Positions 6,768-13,554 of a stretch of 19,451 nucleotides of DNA are shown piece after piece (the first letter of the stretch is position 1; every line of letters starts with the position of its first letter). The DNA is taken from NCBI GenBank assembly GCA_023390245.1, contig JAEWDF010000001.1, positions 1 to 19,451 of the forward strand, given 5' to 3'. The stretch comes from Pseudomonadota bacterium. Its GTDB lineage: Bacteria; Pseudomonadota; Alphaproteobacteria; Caulobacterales; Caulobacteraceae. Below the pieces are notes generated by a model that saw only the letters and a program-made list of their open reading frames with translations, was not told the DNA's origin and ran no database searches. Both the position numbers and the translations under genes were made by a program.

Positions 6768-8185
6768 CGTTCCTCCATCCCTGTCGGATCGGAAGATGCG
6801 CATTTCGACGCCGTTTCGCTAGGGGCGAGGGCGGTCGAAGCGGGGGTGGGGAGACGAATTGTCGCCTTCAGCCCCCCCAGGCCGCTGCGCTCCAGCGCGA
6901 TGTCGCCGCCGTGGCCGCGCGCCACGTCCCGTGCGATGGCCAGGCCCAGGCCGACGCCCTTGCGGTTCTGGTTGCGCGATTCGTCCAGCCGCGAGAACGG
7001 ACGGAAGGCCTCCTCGTGCATCTCCTCGGGAATGCCGGGACCGTCGTCCTCCACAGCGATCTCCAGACCGCCGGAGGGCAGGGGACGCGCGGCCAGCCGC
7101 ACATGGTCGCCATGGGCGGCGGCGTTGCCCGCCAGATTCACCAGGGCGCGCTTGAAGCCCAGCGGACGGACGGTGGCGACCAGGCCGTCGGGCGCGACGA
7201 TCTCCACCTCGGCGCCCGCGCGGCGGGCGTCGGCGGCGGCGGCCTTCAGCATGTCGACGACATCGACCGGCTGGGCCGGCTCGCCCGCCTCGCCCCGGGC
7301 GAAGGCCAGGTATTCGTCGATCATGTGCTCCATCTCGTCCAGATCGCCGCGCATGGCCTCCTGGCGCTTGAACGGCGGCGCCAGGGCCAGTTCCAGCCGC
7401 AGCCGGGTCAGGGGCGTGCGCAGGTCGTGGCTGACCGAGGCGAGCAGGGCGGTGCGCTGGTCGATGTGGCGCTGGATGCGGTCGCGCATGGCCATGAAGG
7501 CGGTCGCGGCCGCGCGCACCTCGCGCGCACCGTGCGGCTTGAAGCGCGGCACGGTCTCGCCGCGCCCGAAGGCCTCGGCCGCGTCGGCCAGCCGTTCGAT
7601 GGCGCGGACCTGGTTGCGGATGAACAGGATGGCCACGCCCATCAGCAGCACCGTCGCCACCGCCAGCCACAGCACGAAGATGTGGGCCTGGGTCGCCACC
7701 GCCCGCTCGCGCGGGGCGATGATGCGAAGCACGCCCTCCGGCTCCTGCACCTGGATGTCGACATAGGCGGGATAGCGGGTGGTGTCGAACCAGTAGGGCC
7801 GGTCCAGGCGGGACTCCAGCGCCTCGTCCAGCACCCGGTCGACCACGCCGATCGCGCCTCGGTTCCGGTCCGTCGGCAGCAGCCGGTCCTCCTGCAGGGC
7901 GATGGACAGGGACATCGACCGTTCGGCGCGCTCGGCGATGCGGTCCAGGTTCTCGCGCGACGGATCATCCTCATAGCTCTGGACCGCCCAGGCGATGTCG
8001 CCGGCCAGGCCCTCGGACAGGCGCGCGGTGACGGTCCGCCAGTGGGCGTCGAAGAAGACCCAGGTCACCGCCATCTGCATGATCAGCACTGGCAGGACGA
8101 TGATCAGCAGCGACCGGCCCCACAGCGAGGTGGGCAGGCGCCGCTTCAGGAAGCGCGGCCACAGATAGGCGGGCAGCAGCCGCAT
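6764..8185 (-). CDS. EnvZ-type sensor histidine kinase
   Basis: A 473-residue inner-membrane histidine kinase. Order: TM1 about 24-45, periplasmic sensor region about 46-165, TM2 about 167-189, HAMP linker about 190-240, HisKA with the H-box SVSHDLRTPLTR (phospho-acceptor His253), then HATPase_c with N-box NLAGNAAAHGD (350-360), G1 box EDDGPGIP (379-386) and G2 box GVGLGLAIA (410-418). The sensor region has no recognised ligand motif. The ATG at 8185 lies 10 nt after the response regulator stop, and the kinase stop overlaps the secreted-protein start. The partner is the upstream OmpR-family regulator. A short Ser/Ala-rich tail follows the ATPase domain. Which signal it senses cannot be read from the sequence. 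Confidence 0.93.
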   Translation of the reverse strand: MRLLPAYLWPRFLKRRLPTSLWGRSLLIIVLPVLIMQMAVTWVFFDAHWRTVTARLSEGLAGDIAWAVQSYEDDPSRENLDRIAERAERSMSLSIALQEDRLLPTDRNRGAIGVVDRVLDEALESRLDRPYWFDTTRYPAYVDIQVQEPEGVLRIIAPRERAVATQAHIFVLWLAVATVLLMGVAILFIRNQVRAIERLADAAEAFGRGETVPRFKPHGAREVRAAATAFMAMRDRIQRHIDQRTALLASVSHDLRTPLTRLRLELALAPPFKRQEAMRGDLDEMEHMIDEYLAFARGEAGEPAQPVDVVDMLKAAAADARRAGAEVEIVAPDGLVATVRPLGFKRALVNLAGNAAAHGDHVRLAARPLPSGGLEIAVEDDGPGIPEEMHEEAFRPFSRLDESRNQNRKGVGLGLAIARDVARGHGGDIALERSGLGGLKATIRLPTPASTALAPSETASKCASSDPTGMEER

Positions 8186-8195
8186 GGTCCGGTCC

Positions 8196-8933
8196 CTAGT
8201 CCGGGGCCAGCATATAGCCGACGCCGCGCACGGTCTGCAGGTAGCGGGGGTTCTTGGGGTCGGCCTCCAGCTTGCGGCGCAGGCGTGTGACCTGCACATC
8301 CACCGCCCGGCCGGTGATGTCGGCGGTGTCGGGCGACAGGCTCATCCGCTCGACCGGCGAATGGGCGTGGATGGCCAGGGTCTTCAGCAACTGGGCCTCG
8401 GCTTCGGTCAGCCGCTGGGGCTTGCCGTCGCGCAGCAGTTCCAGCCGCTCCATGTCGAACACCGCGTCGCCCAGCTTGATCTCGCGCGGCGTCAGCGGCT
8501 TGCCGCCGGTGCGGCGCAAGATGGCCTCGATGCGCAGCACCAGCTCGCGCGGCTCGAACGGCTTGGACATGTAGTCGTCGGCGCCGCGCGAGAGGCCCTC
8601 GATCCGATCTTCCGGATCGCCCTTGGCGGTCAGCAGCAGCACCGGCGTCTTCGACGTCTCGGCCTTGGAGCGGATCCAACTGGTCAGGTCGAAGCCGCTT
8701 TCGCCGGGCATCATCACGTCCAGCACGATCAGGTCGAACTCGATCAGCTCCACCAGCCGCTTGGCCGCCGCGGCGTGGGCGGCGCCGGTCACCCGGTAGC
8801 CTTCGCGCGACAGGAATTCCTTCAGCAGTTCGCGGATGCGGTCGTCGTCGTCCACGATCAGCAGATGGCGGCCGACGCCCGGCCCGGCGACAGGCCCCGA
8901 ACGGCCATGAGGGCGCGATTCAGTCATGCTCAT
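8196..8933 (-). CDS. OmpR-family response regulator
   Basis: A 245-residue two-domain regulator. The receiver domain (about 22-138) has the acidic pocket DDDD (28-31), phospho-acceptor Asp72 in LDVMMPGESG, Thr102 in LLTAKGD and Lys124 in YMSKPFEPREL. The winged-helix DNA-binding domain (about 145-245) ends with the typical VDVQVTRLRRKLE and TVRGVGYML. ATG at 8933 is used; a second ATG at 8927 is an alternative that drops two residues. It is the first gene of the regulator-kinase-secreted protein operon and is divergent from ilvE. Targets cannot be told from the window. It resembles regulators annotated OmpR or PetR in alphaproteobacteria; the choice between those names is not safe without a search. 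Confidence 0.93.
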   Translation of the reverse strand: MSMTESRPHGRSGPVAGPGVGRHLLIVDDDDRIRELLKEFLSREGYRVTGAAHAAAAKRLVELIEFDLIVLDVMMPGESGFDLTSWIRSKAETSKTPVLLLTAKGDPEDRIEGLSRGADDYMSKPFEPRELVLRIEAILRRTGGKPLTPREIKLGDAVFDMERLELLRDGKPQRLTEAEAQLLKTLAIHAHSPVERMSLSPDTADITGRAVDVQVTRLRRKLEADPKNPRYLQTVRGVGYMLAPD

Positions 8934-8957
8934 GCGTCATTCTCGCCGCGCAAGGCG

Positions 8958-8986
8958 TTGACCTCGGCGATTCGGACGGGTCTAAC
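8958..8986 (+). promoter_or_regulatory. Candidate housekeeping promoter for the branched-chain aminotransferase
   Basis: TTGACC (8958-8963), a 17-nt spacer and TCTAAC (8981-8986). The expected start of transcription near 8993 would give a leader of about 23 nt containing GGGAG at 9000-9004. It lies in the 82-bp gap between divergent ompR-type and ilvE genes. Confidence 0.55.
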
Positions 8987-9015
8987 ACCCTCGGTTCCGC
9001 GGGAGACGTATTGCA

Positions 9016-9894
9016 ATGGCCTTTGTTCCTTTCGACGATCGCGACGGATGGATCTGGGTAGATGGCGATTTCGTGCCCTGGCGGGAAGCGAAAACGCACG
9101 TTTTGACCCATGCCCTTCATTACGGCTCGTCCGTGTTCGAGGGTGAGCGTATGTATGGCGGCGAAATCTTCAAGCTGACGCCGCACTCCGAGCGTCTGAA
9201 GCGTTCGGCTCAGCTTCTGGATTTCGAAATCCCATACAGCGTCGCCGAGATCGACGCCATCTGCAAAGACACCTGCGCCAAGAACGGCCTGACGGACTGC
9301 TACGTCCGCCCCGTCGCCTATCTGGGACCGGAGCAGACCAGCGTCTCGGCCTTGAACAATAAGGTGCACCTGGCCGTCGCCGTGTGGGACTGGCCCAGCT
9401 ACTTCGACCCCGAGGTCAAGGCGCGCGGCTTGCGTCTGGAATGGGCCAAGTGGCGCCGGCCCGACCCGGCGACGGCGCCGTCCACCGCCAAGGCGGCGGG
9501 GCTGTACATGATCTGCACCATGTCCAAGAACGCGGCGGAGCGGCACGGCTTCGCAGACGCCCTGATGCTGGACTGGCGCGGCTATGTCGCCGAGGCGACC
9601 GGCGCCAACGTCTTCTTCGTCAAGGACGGCGTGCTGCATACGCCCAAGGCCGAGCACATCCTGGACGGCATCACCCGCCAGACCGTGATCGAGATCGCCC
9701 GTGAGAAGGGGATCGAGGTCGTGGTGCGCGACATCCAGCCGGAAGAGCTGTCGGACTTCTCCGAATGCTTCCTGACCGGCACGGCGGTCGAGGTGACGCC
9801 CGTCAGCGAGGTGGGCGACTATCGCTTCACGCCAGGCGCGCTGTCGCTGGGCCTGATGGACCATTACGGCAAGCTGGTGCGCCGCGAGTTCTGA
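9016..9894 (+). CDS. ilvE: Branched-chain amino acid aminotransferase (class IV)
   Basis: A 292-residue PLP-dependent class IV aminotransferase that interconverts Leu, Ile and Val with their 2-oxo acids in the cytosol. Visible are HALHYGSSVFEGER (32-45), the block LTDCYVRPVAYLG (92-104), the PLP lysine Lys159 in STAKAAG, EATGANVFFVKDG (193-206) and LDGITRQTVIEIA. The lysine block is followed by AAGLYM rather than the common AGGNY, but this alanine-type variant is frequent in alphaproteobacterial members as I recall. D-amino acid aminotransferase or aminodeoxychorismate lyase share the fold; the length and the EGER and RPVAYLG motifs favour IlvE. It is a single gene with its own candidate promoter and converges with nrsF, 4 bp away. 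Confidence 0.92.
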   Translation: MAFVPFDDRDGWIWVDGDFVPWREAKTHVLTHALHYGSSVFEGERMYGGEIFKLTPHSERLKRSAQLLDFEIPYSVAEIDAICKDTCAKNGLTDCYVRPVAYLGPEQTSVSALNNKVHLAVAVWDWPSYFDPEVKARGLRLEWAKWRRPDPATAPSTAKAAGLYMICTMSKNAAERHGFADALMLDWRGYVAEATGANVFFVKDGVLHTPKAEHILDGITRQTVIEIAREKGIEVVVRDIQPEELSDFSECFLTGTAVEVTPVSEVGDYRFTPGALSLGLMDHYGKLVRREF

Positions 9895-9898
9895 TGCG

Positions 9899-10534
9899 TC
9901 ACCAACGCAGGGCGTAGCGGCCGACGGCGGCGCCGATCAGGCCTGCGGCGGCGACGCCCAGCGTGTACCAGGTCGCCACGAAGGCGGCGGTCGATTCCGG
10001 GCAATGCAGCAGGCCGTAGGCCGTCGCCGCGATGGCGCCGGTCGCTGCGCCCAGGGCGGCGCCGGCCGCCGACGGCCGGGTCGGCGCGAGCTTGCGCGCC
10101 GACAGGAAAACCAACGGCGCCACGATGACCGAGACCATCAGGATGTTGCGCCCGCAGATGGTCCAGGTGCGGCCCAGCCAGTCGGCGATCCGGTGTCCCG
10201 GCGGCGTCATGATCAATTCGATCCCGCCCCAGGCGGTCGCCGCCACGACGACGGCCGCAAGGGCGAAGACGGCCGGGCGCGGCGCGACGCCCGGACGCCC
10301 CAGGCGCGTCGTCAGCCAGATCGAGGTTCCAGCCAGAAGAGCGGTGTAAAGCCCCTTGAGCCAGGGCGTCGGAGCCCGAAGGGCCTCGCTCAGGTCGGGG
10401 CGGACGCCCAGCATCAGCGCGACGCCCGCAACGGCCGCGAGGGCGGCGGCTGCCAGCAGAAGCGGGCTAAGCCGTGCGGGGCGGGCCGGCTCCAGGCCCG
10501 CCGCCAGGGCGTCGATCAGGTCGTCAGTCTTCAT
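9899..10534 (-). CDS. nrsF: NrsF-type anti-sigma factor (DUF1109), six-TM
   Basis: A 211-residue integral membrane protein with six hydrophobic segments (about 24-43, 61-77, 87-107, 129-146, 157-175, 184-206) after a short cytoplasmic N-terminus (MKTDDLIDALAAGLEP). This matches the DUF1109/NrsF family, whose Caulobacter member holds sigma-F at the inner membrane and releases it on heavy-metal stress. Two cysteines stand out, Cys127 (TWTICGRN) and Cys178 (GLLHCPES). They sit close to the two conserved cysteines known to be required for sensing in Caulobacter NrsF. The gene overlaps the 3' end of sigF by 11 bp, so the two should be made together in near-fixed ratio. The GTAACC-N16-CGAA promoter upstream of sigF would drive both. 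Confidence 0.93.
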   Translation of the reverse strand: MKTDDLIDALAAGLEPARPARLSPLLLAAAALAAVAGVALMLGVRPDLSEALRAPTPWLKGLYTALLAGTSIWLTTRLGRPGVAPRPAVFALAAVVVAATAWGGIELIMTPPGHRIADWLGRTWTICGRNILMVSVIVAPLVFLSARKLAPTRPSAAGAALGAATGAIAATAYGLLHCPESTAAFVATWYTLGVAAAGLIGAAVGRYALRW

Positions 10535-11078
10535 CGGCGGACACGCTGGCGGCCAGCGTCTTCATGGAGCGGTGGACGCTGACCTTGGCCGCCCCCTCGG
10601 TAAAGCCGTTGCGGGCGGCGGCTTCGGCCAGGCTGAAGCCGCCGATGCGGACATCCTCGATCAGGCGACGTTGGCGCAGCGGCAGGATGGACAGCACCCG
10701 TTTCAGGTCGCGGCGGACCACGCCGTCTTCGACCGTGTGTTCGGCCAGAAGCACGGAGGCGTCCTCCAGCGGGACCTGCTGGCGTCGGCCGTGGCGACGT
10801 AGGTGATCGATCAGCTTGTAGCGCGCGATCGCATAGGCCCAGGCCGTGAAGGGCAGGGACCGGTCGTAGGTCCCGCGCTTGGCGTGGATGGCGATCAGGC
10901 AGTCCTGCACGAGATCCTCCGCGTCGGCCTCGCGGCCGATCAGGCGACGTTTGAAGAAGGGGGTCAGGGCGCCGCGCATCTCGGTCAGCAGGGCGCGCCA
11001 GGCCACGGGGTCGCCGTCGAGACCCCGCACCATCAGATCCTTGAGTTCGGCTTCTCTGTCGACCACGCCACCCCGCAT
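10524..11078 (-). CDS. sigF: ECF sigma factor SigF (sigma-F, NrsF-linked)
   Basis: An extracytoplasmic-function sigma factor of up to 184 residues. Region 2 spans about 20-95 with AEDLVQDCLIAIH and the typical helix TAWAYAIARYKLIDHLRR; region 4 (about 120-175) includes LPLRQRRLIEDVRIGGFSLAEAA and the helix EGAAKVSVHRSMKTL. Its partner is the overlapping membrane anti-sigma NrsF. The coordinate 11078 is the first in-frame ATG, but the -10 CGAA of the leftward promoter (11081-11078) overlaps it. If that promoter is the only one, translation must start downstream: the nearest candidate is GTG at 11066 (nearly leaderless), the next ATG at 11033, preceded by AAGGA. The helix ELKDLMVRGLDGD, normally conserved, favours 11066. 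Confidence 0.93.
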   Translation of the reverse strand: MRGGVVDREAELKDLMVRGLDGDPVAWRALLTEMRGALTPFFKRRLIGREADAEDLVQDCLIAIHAKRGTYDRSLPFTAWAYAIARYKLIDHLRRHGRRQQVPLEDASVLLAEHTVEDGVVRRDLKRVLSILPLRQRRLIEDVRIGGFSLAEAAARNGFTEGAAKVSVHRSMKTLAASVSADED

Positions 11079-11103
11079 TCGCGCCGATAGGACGAAAGGT
11101 TAC
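11078..11103 (-). promoter_or_regulatory. Sigma-F-type promoter for sigF-nrsF (autoregulation)
   Basis: On the minus strand, GTAACC at 11103-11098, exactly 16 nt, then CGAA at 11081-11078. GTAACC and CGAA are, from memory, the -35 and -10 elements reported for Caulobacter sigma-F. The same elements with identical spacing occur on the opposite strand for bufA. Transcription would start near 11071. Confidence 0.75.
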
Positions 11104-11137
11104 ATCGGCGGCGGGAAATTTCGTCGGATTCATTTTC

Positions 11138-11163
11138 GTAACCTTCGGCGACCCCGCGTCGAA
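11138..11163 (+). promoter_or_regulatory. Sigma-F-type promoter for the bufABC-doxX operon
   Basis: GTAACC at 11138-11143, exactly 16 nt, then CGAA at 11160-11163. It is the mirror image of the sigF promoter 34 bp away (between the -35 elements). Transcription would start near 11169-11171, giving a leader of about 50 nt before the bufA ATG. Confidence 0.78.
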
Positions 11164-11166
11164 ACC

Positions 11167-11212
11167 TCTCCTGTCAGGCCGTTCCGCCCCGGATCGGCCT
11201 TCGAACAGGAGA
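11167..11212 (+). promoter_or_regulatory. Structured bufA leader: hairpin covering the Shine-Dalgarno sequence
   Basis: TCTCCTGT (11167-11174) is perfectly complementary to ACAGGAGA (11205-11212), which contains the bufA ribosome binding site AGGAG (11207-11211). Inside, AGGCCG (11176-11181) pairs with CGGCCT (11195-11200) and TCC (11183-11185) with GGA (11191-11193), closing a 5-nt loop. This makes 17 base pairs in 46 nt. If transcription begins at 11169-11171 the outermost pairs are lost, but at least five pairs covering AGG would remain. Its function (translation control or 5'-end protection) is inferred. Confidence 0.5.
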
Positions 11213-11220
11213 CGATCCCG

Positions 11221-11508
11221 ATGAACACTCCCGCCAAAATCCTGGTCGGCGCCGGCGCGGTGCTCGCCTTGGGCGCCCACGCCGCAGCGGCCCAGAACCA
11301 TCCTTCCGGCGAGGCCGAAATGGAGAAGTGCTACGGCGTGGCCAAGGCCGGCCAGAACGACTGCGCCGCCGGTCCCGGCACCACCTGCGCTGGCACTTCG
11401 GTGCGCGACTATCAGGGCAACGCCTGGAAGCTGGTCGCCAAGGGCACCTGCACCTCGATCCAGACGCCCAAGGGCAATGGCTCGCTGACGGCGATCGCGA
11501 ACCGCTGA
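11221..11508 (+). CDS. bufA: Bufferin-type metallophore precursor peptide (DUF2282)
   Basis: A 95-residue exported precursor. Residues 1-24 form a Sec signal peptide (ILVGAGAVLALGAHAAAA), followed by a mature domain with four cysteines: Cys37 in MEKCYGVAKAG, Cys48 in QNDCAAG, Cys56 in TTCAGTS and Cys77 in KGTCTSI. This is the DUF2282 pattern. In Caulobacter this family (bufferin) is a ribosomally made, post-translationally modified peptide: the DUF692 enzyme oxidises cysteines to thiooxazole groups and the periplasmic product binds copper. A CAGGAG ribosome binding site lies 9 nt before the ATG. The stop overlaps bufB as TGATG. A sigma-F promoter and a structured leader precede it. Family membership is clear; copper as the physiological ligand is by analogy. 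Confidence 0.93.
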   Translation: MNTPAKILVGAGAVLALGAHAAAAQNHPSGEAEMEKCYGVAKAGQNDCAAGPGTTCAGTSVRDYQGNAWKLVAKGTCTSIQTPKGNGSLTAIANR

Positions 11509-12356
11509 TGTCCGTCGCCCCGACCGCCGGGCTCGGTCTGAAGCCCCAGCACTATGCGGAGGCGGAAAGCCAGCCGGCGGTCGGCGCACAAGACGGCCTG
11601 TGGTTCGAGGTCCACCCCGAGAACTACATGGTCGCCGGCGGCCCCCGCCTGGCGTGGCTGGAGCGCATCCGCGCACGCCGGCCGCTGTCGCTGCATGGCG
11701 TGGGCCTGTCCCTGGCCGGGGACGAGCGTCCCGACCGCGCGCACCTGGCCCGTTTCCGCGCCCTGATCGACCGGTTCGAGCCCTTCGTGGTGTCCGAACA
11801 CCTGGCCTGGTCGCGGCGCGGGAACGTCTATCACCCCGACCTGCTGCCGGTCCCGCGAAGCTGCGAGATGCTGACGCTGGTCTGCGCCCATGTGGACGAG
11901 GCGCAAGGCGCCCTGGGCCGCCGCCTGCTGATCGAGAATCCGACCGCCTATCTGCCGATGGCCGGCCACGACTGGGACGAGGTCGATTTCCTGGCCGAGA
12001 TCGCCCGGCGCACAGGCTGCGGCCTGCTGGTGGATGTCAACAACGTCCATGTCAGCGCCGCCAACATGGGCCTTTCGGCCGAGGCGTGGCTGGACGCCGT
12101 GCCCGGCGACCTGGTCGGTGAAATCCATCTGGCGGGGCACCGTCCCGATCTGGTCTGGGGCGAGAGTCTGCTGATCGACAGCCACGACGCCCCGGTCGCC
12201 GAGACCGTCTGGCGCCTGCACCGCCGCCTGGTCGACCGCATCGGCGCCCGGCCGACGCTGATCGAGCGCGACGGCGAAGTCCCCGCCTTTTTCGAGCTTC
12301 TGGCCGAACAGGCCCGCGCCGCCGAAGCGCTGGCCGCCGTGGAGACCCCCGCATGA
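11508..12356 (+). CDS. bufB: DUF692 multinuclear non-heme iron oxidase BufB (MNIO)
   Basis: A 282-residue TIM-barrel enzyme of the MNIO (DUF692, MbnB-like) family. These iron enzymes use O2 to convert peptide cysteines; here the predicted substrate is the BufA peptide. The metal-binding and active-site blocks are intact: VHPENY (35-40), LSLHGVGLSL with His63, SEHLAW with Glu97/His98, IENPTAY with Glu143/Asn144, LVDVNNVHVSAAN with Asp176 and His181, EIHLAGH with Glu205/His207/His211, DSHDAPV with His226 and LIERDGEVP with Glu253. The ATG overlaps the bufA stop (TGATG) and the stop overlaps bufC (ATGA), so the three are translationally coupled. Open reading continues upstream only as a frame through bufA. 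Confidence 0.94.
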   Translation: MSVAPTAGLGLKPQHYAEAESQPAVGAQDGLWFEVHPENYMVAGGPRLAWLERIRARRPLSLHGVGLSLAGDERPDRAHLARFRALIDRFEPFVVSEHLAWSRRGNVYHPDLLPVPRSCEMLTLVCAHVDEAQGALGRRLLIENPTAYLPMAGHDWDEVDFLAEIARRTGCGLLVDVNNVHVSAANMGLSAEAWLDAVPGDLVGEIHLAGHRPDLVWGESLLIDSHDAPVAETVWRLHRRLVDRIGARPTLIERDGEVPAFFELLAEQARAAEALAAVETPA

Positions 12357-13117
12357 CCGCCTTTTACGCCGCCTTCGAGGCTGCTCTGGACGGCCGGTTC
12401 GACGACCTGTGGCCGCATCTGGCGCCCGACGACCGCACGCTGGGCGCCGTGGCCGTCTATCGCAACACCGCCATCAAGGGCCGCATCGACGCCCTTGAGG
12501 CCAACTATCCGACCGTGTCGCAGATGGTGGGGAGTGAATGGTTCCGCGCCGCCGCGCGCGAGTTCGTCGAGGACCAGCCCGGCGACGATCCCGTCCTGGC
12601 CGCCTATGGAGCAGGCTTTCCCGACTGGCTGGCCCGGTTCGAGCCGGCGCGGGACATGGTCTATCTGGCGCCGGCCGCTCGGTTGGACCGGGCCTGGACG
12701 GAGGCGCACCTGGCCCCTGACGCGCGGACGCTGAACGCCGGTCAGGCCGGCGCCCTGGGCCTGGCCATTACCGGCGTTCCCGCCCGGCTGCACCCGTCCG
12801 TGCGGCTGTTCTGGTTCGACTGGACCGCGCCGTCGTTGTGGCTGGCGCATCGCTATCCCGAGGCGGGCGCGCAGATCGTCTGGCGCGCAGAGGCCGAGGG
12901 GCTGCTGATCCATCGGCCCGACGCCGAGGTCCGCGCGCGCCGACTGGGCCGGGCCGAATGGGCCTTTCTGGACGCCTGCCGCAAGGGGCGCGCGTTCGGC
13001 GTCGCCGCGTTGGCCGCCCAGTCCGTCCAGCCCGGCCTGGACGTTCCCGCCCTCTTCGCCGGGCTGATCGCGCTCGGCGTGTTCCAATCCCCTTCCGAAA
13101 AGAGTCCGAAGCCATGA
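12353..13117 (+). CDS. bufC: BufC partner protein (DUF2063 DNA-binding-like domain family)
   Basis: A 254-residue protein. The N-terminal part (about 8-95) is the DUF2063 domain, with the hallmark AVYRNTAIKGRIDALEANYP and a following helix EWFRAAAREFVED. The C-terminal part contains VRLFWFDW, an IVWRAEAEGLLIHR beta-rich segment and a winged-helix-like RLGRAEWAFLDACRKG. Despite the Pfam name, members encoded beside DUF692 enzymes are thought to present the precursor peptide to the oxidase, like a RiPP recognition element. No signal peptide, so modification would be cytoplasmic before export of BufA. ATGA overlaps couple it to both bufB and the DoxX gene. Confidence 0.92.
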   Translation: MTAFYAAFEAALDGRFDDLWPHLAPDDRTLGAVAVYRNTAIKGRIDALEANYPTVSQMVGSEWFRAAAREFVEDQPGDDPVLAAYGAGFPDWLARFEPARDMVYLAPAARLDRAWTEAHLAPDARTLNAGQAGALGLAITGVPARLHPSVRLFWFDWTAPSLWLAHRYPEAGAQIVWRAEAEGLLIHRPDAEVRARRLGRAEWAFLDACRKGRAFGVAALAAQSVQPGLDVPALFAGLIALGVFQSPSEKSPKP

Positions 13118-13542
13118 CCGCCATCGCCCGCCTCCACCAGCGCATCACCGACGCGACGCCCGAATGGCCGCTGGCCCTGCTGCTCCGCGTAGGGATCGCC
13201 GTCCCCTTCTTCCTATCGGGGCGGACCAAGGTGGACGGTCTGCTGACCGTGTCGCCGTCCACGCGCTATCTGTTCGCCGAGGAGTACCGGGTTCCGCTCC
13301 TGGCGCCGGACATGGCGGCGCTGCTGGCCACCTGCGCCGAGCACATCCTGCCGATCCTGCTGGTTCTGGGGCTGCTGACGCGTCCGGCGGCCCTGGGCCT
13401 GCTGCTGATGACGGCGGTGATCCAATTGTTCGTGATACCGACCGGCTGGCCAACCCATCTGCTATGGGCGGGGCCGCTGGTCTATCTGATCGCGCGTGGG
13501 CCCGGCGCGGCCAGCCTGGACCGGGTTTTGCGCCTGGACTGA
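13114..13542 (+). CDS. DoxX family membrane protein of the buf operon
   Basis: A 142-residue inner-membrane protein with four hydrophobic segments, including LALLLRVGIAVPFFLSG, ILPILLVLGLLTRPAALGLL and LLWAGPLVYLIARG. This is the DoxX/DUF417-like four-helix layout. Conserved DoxX features visible are the SG-x-x-K segment (SGRTKVDG) and the EHILP block in the second half. It overlaps bufC by ATGA and is the last gene of the operon, the position it also takes in Caulobacter. Its role is not established; redox coupling of the membrane quinone pool or help with copper-stress tolerance have been suggested by context only. Confidence 0.9.
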   Translation: MTAIARLHQRITDATPEWPLALLLRVGIAVPFFLSGRTKVDGLLTVSPSTRYLFAEEYRVPLLAPDMAALLATCAEHILPILLVLGLLTRPAALGLLLMTAVIQLFVIPTGWPTHLLWAGPLVYLIARGPGAASLDRVLRLD

Positions 13543-13554
13543 GGCTTCGGCGCC

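Noticed and set aside
6911..8290. Long plus-strand open frame opposite the histidine kinase gene
   Set aside because: Antisense to a kinase with all catalytic boxes; the composition is shadow-like and no ribosome binding site or motif is visible.
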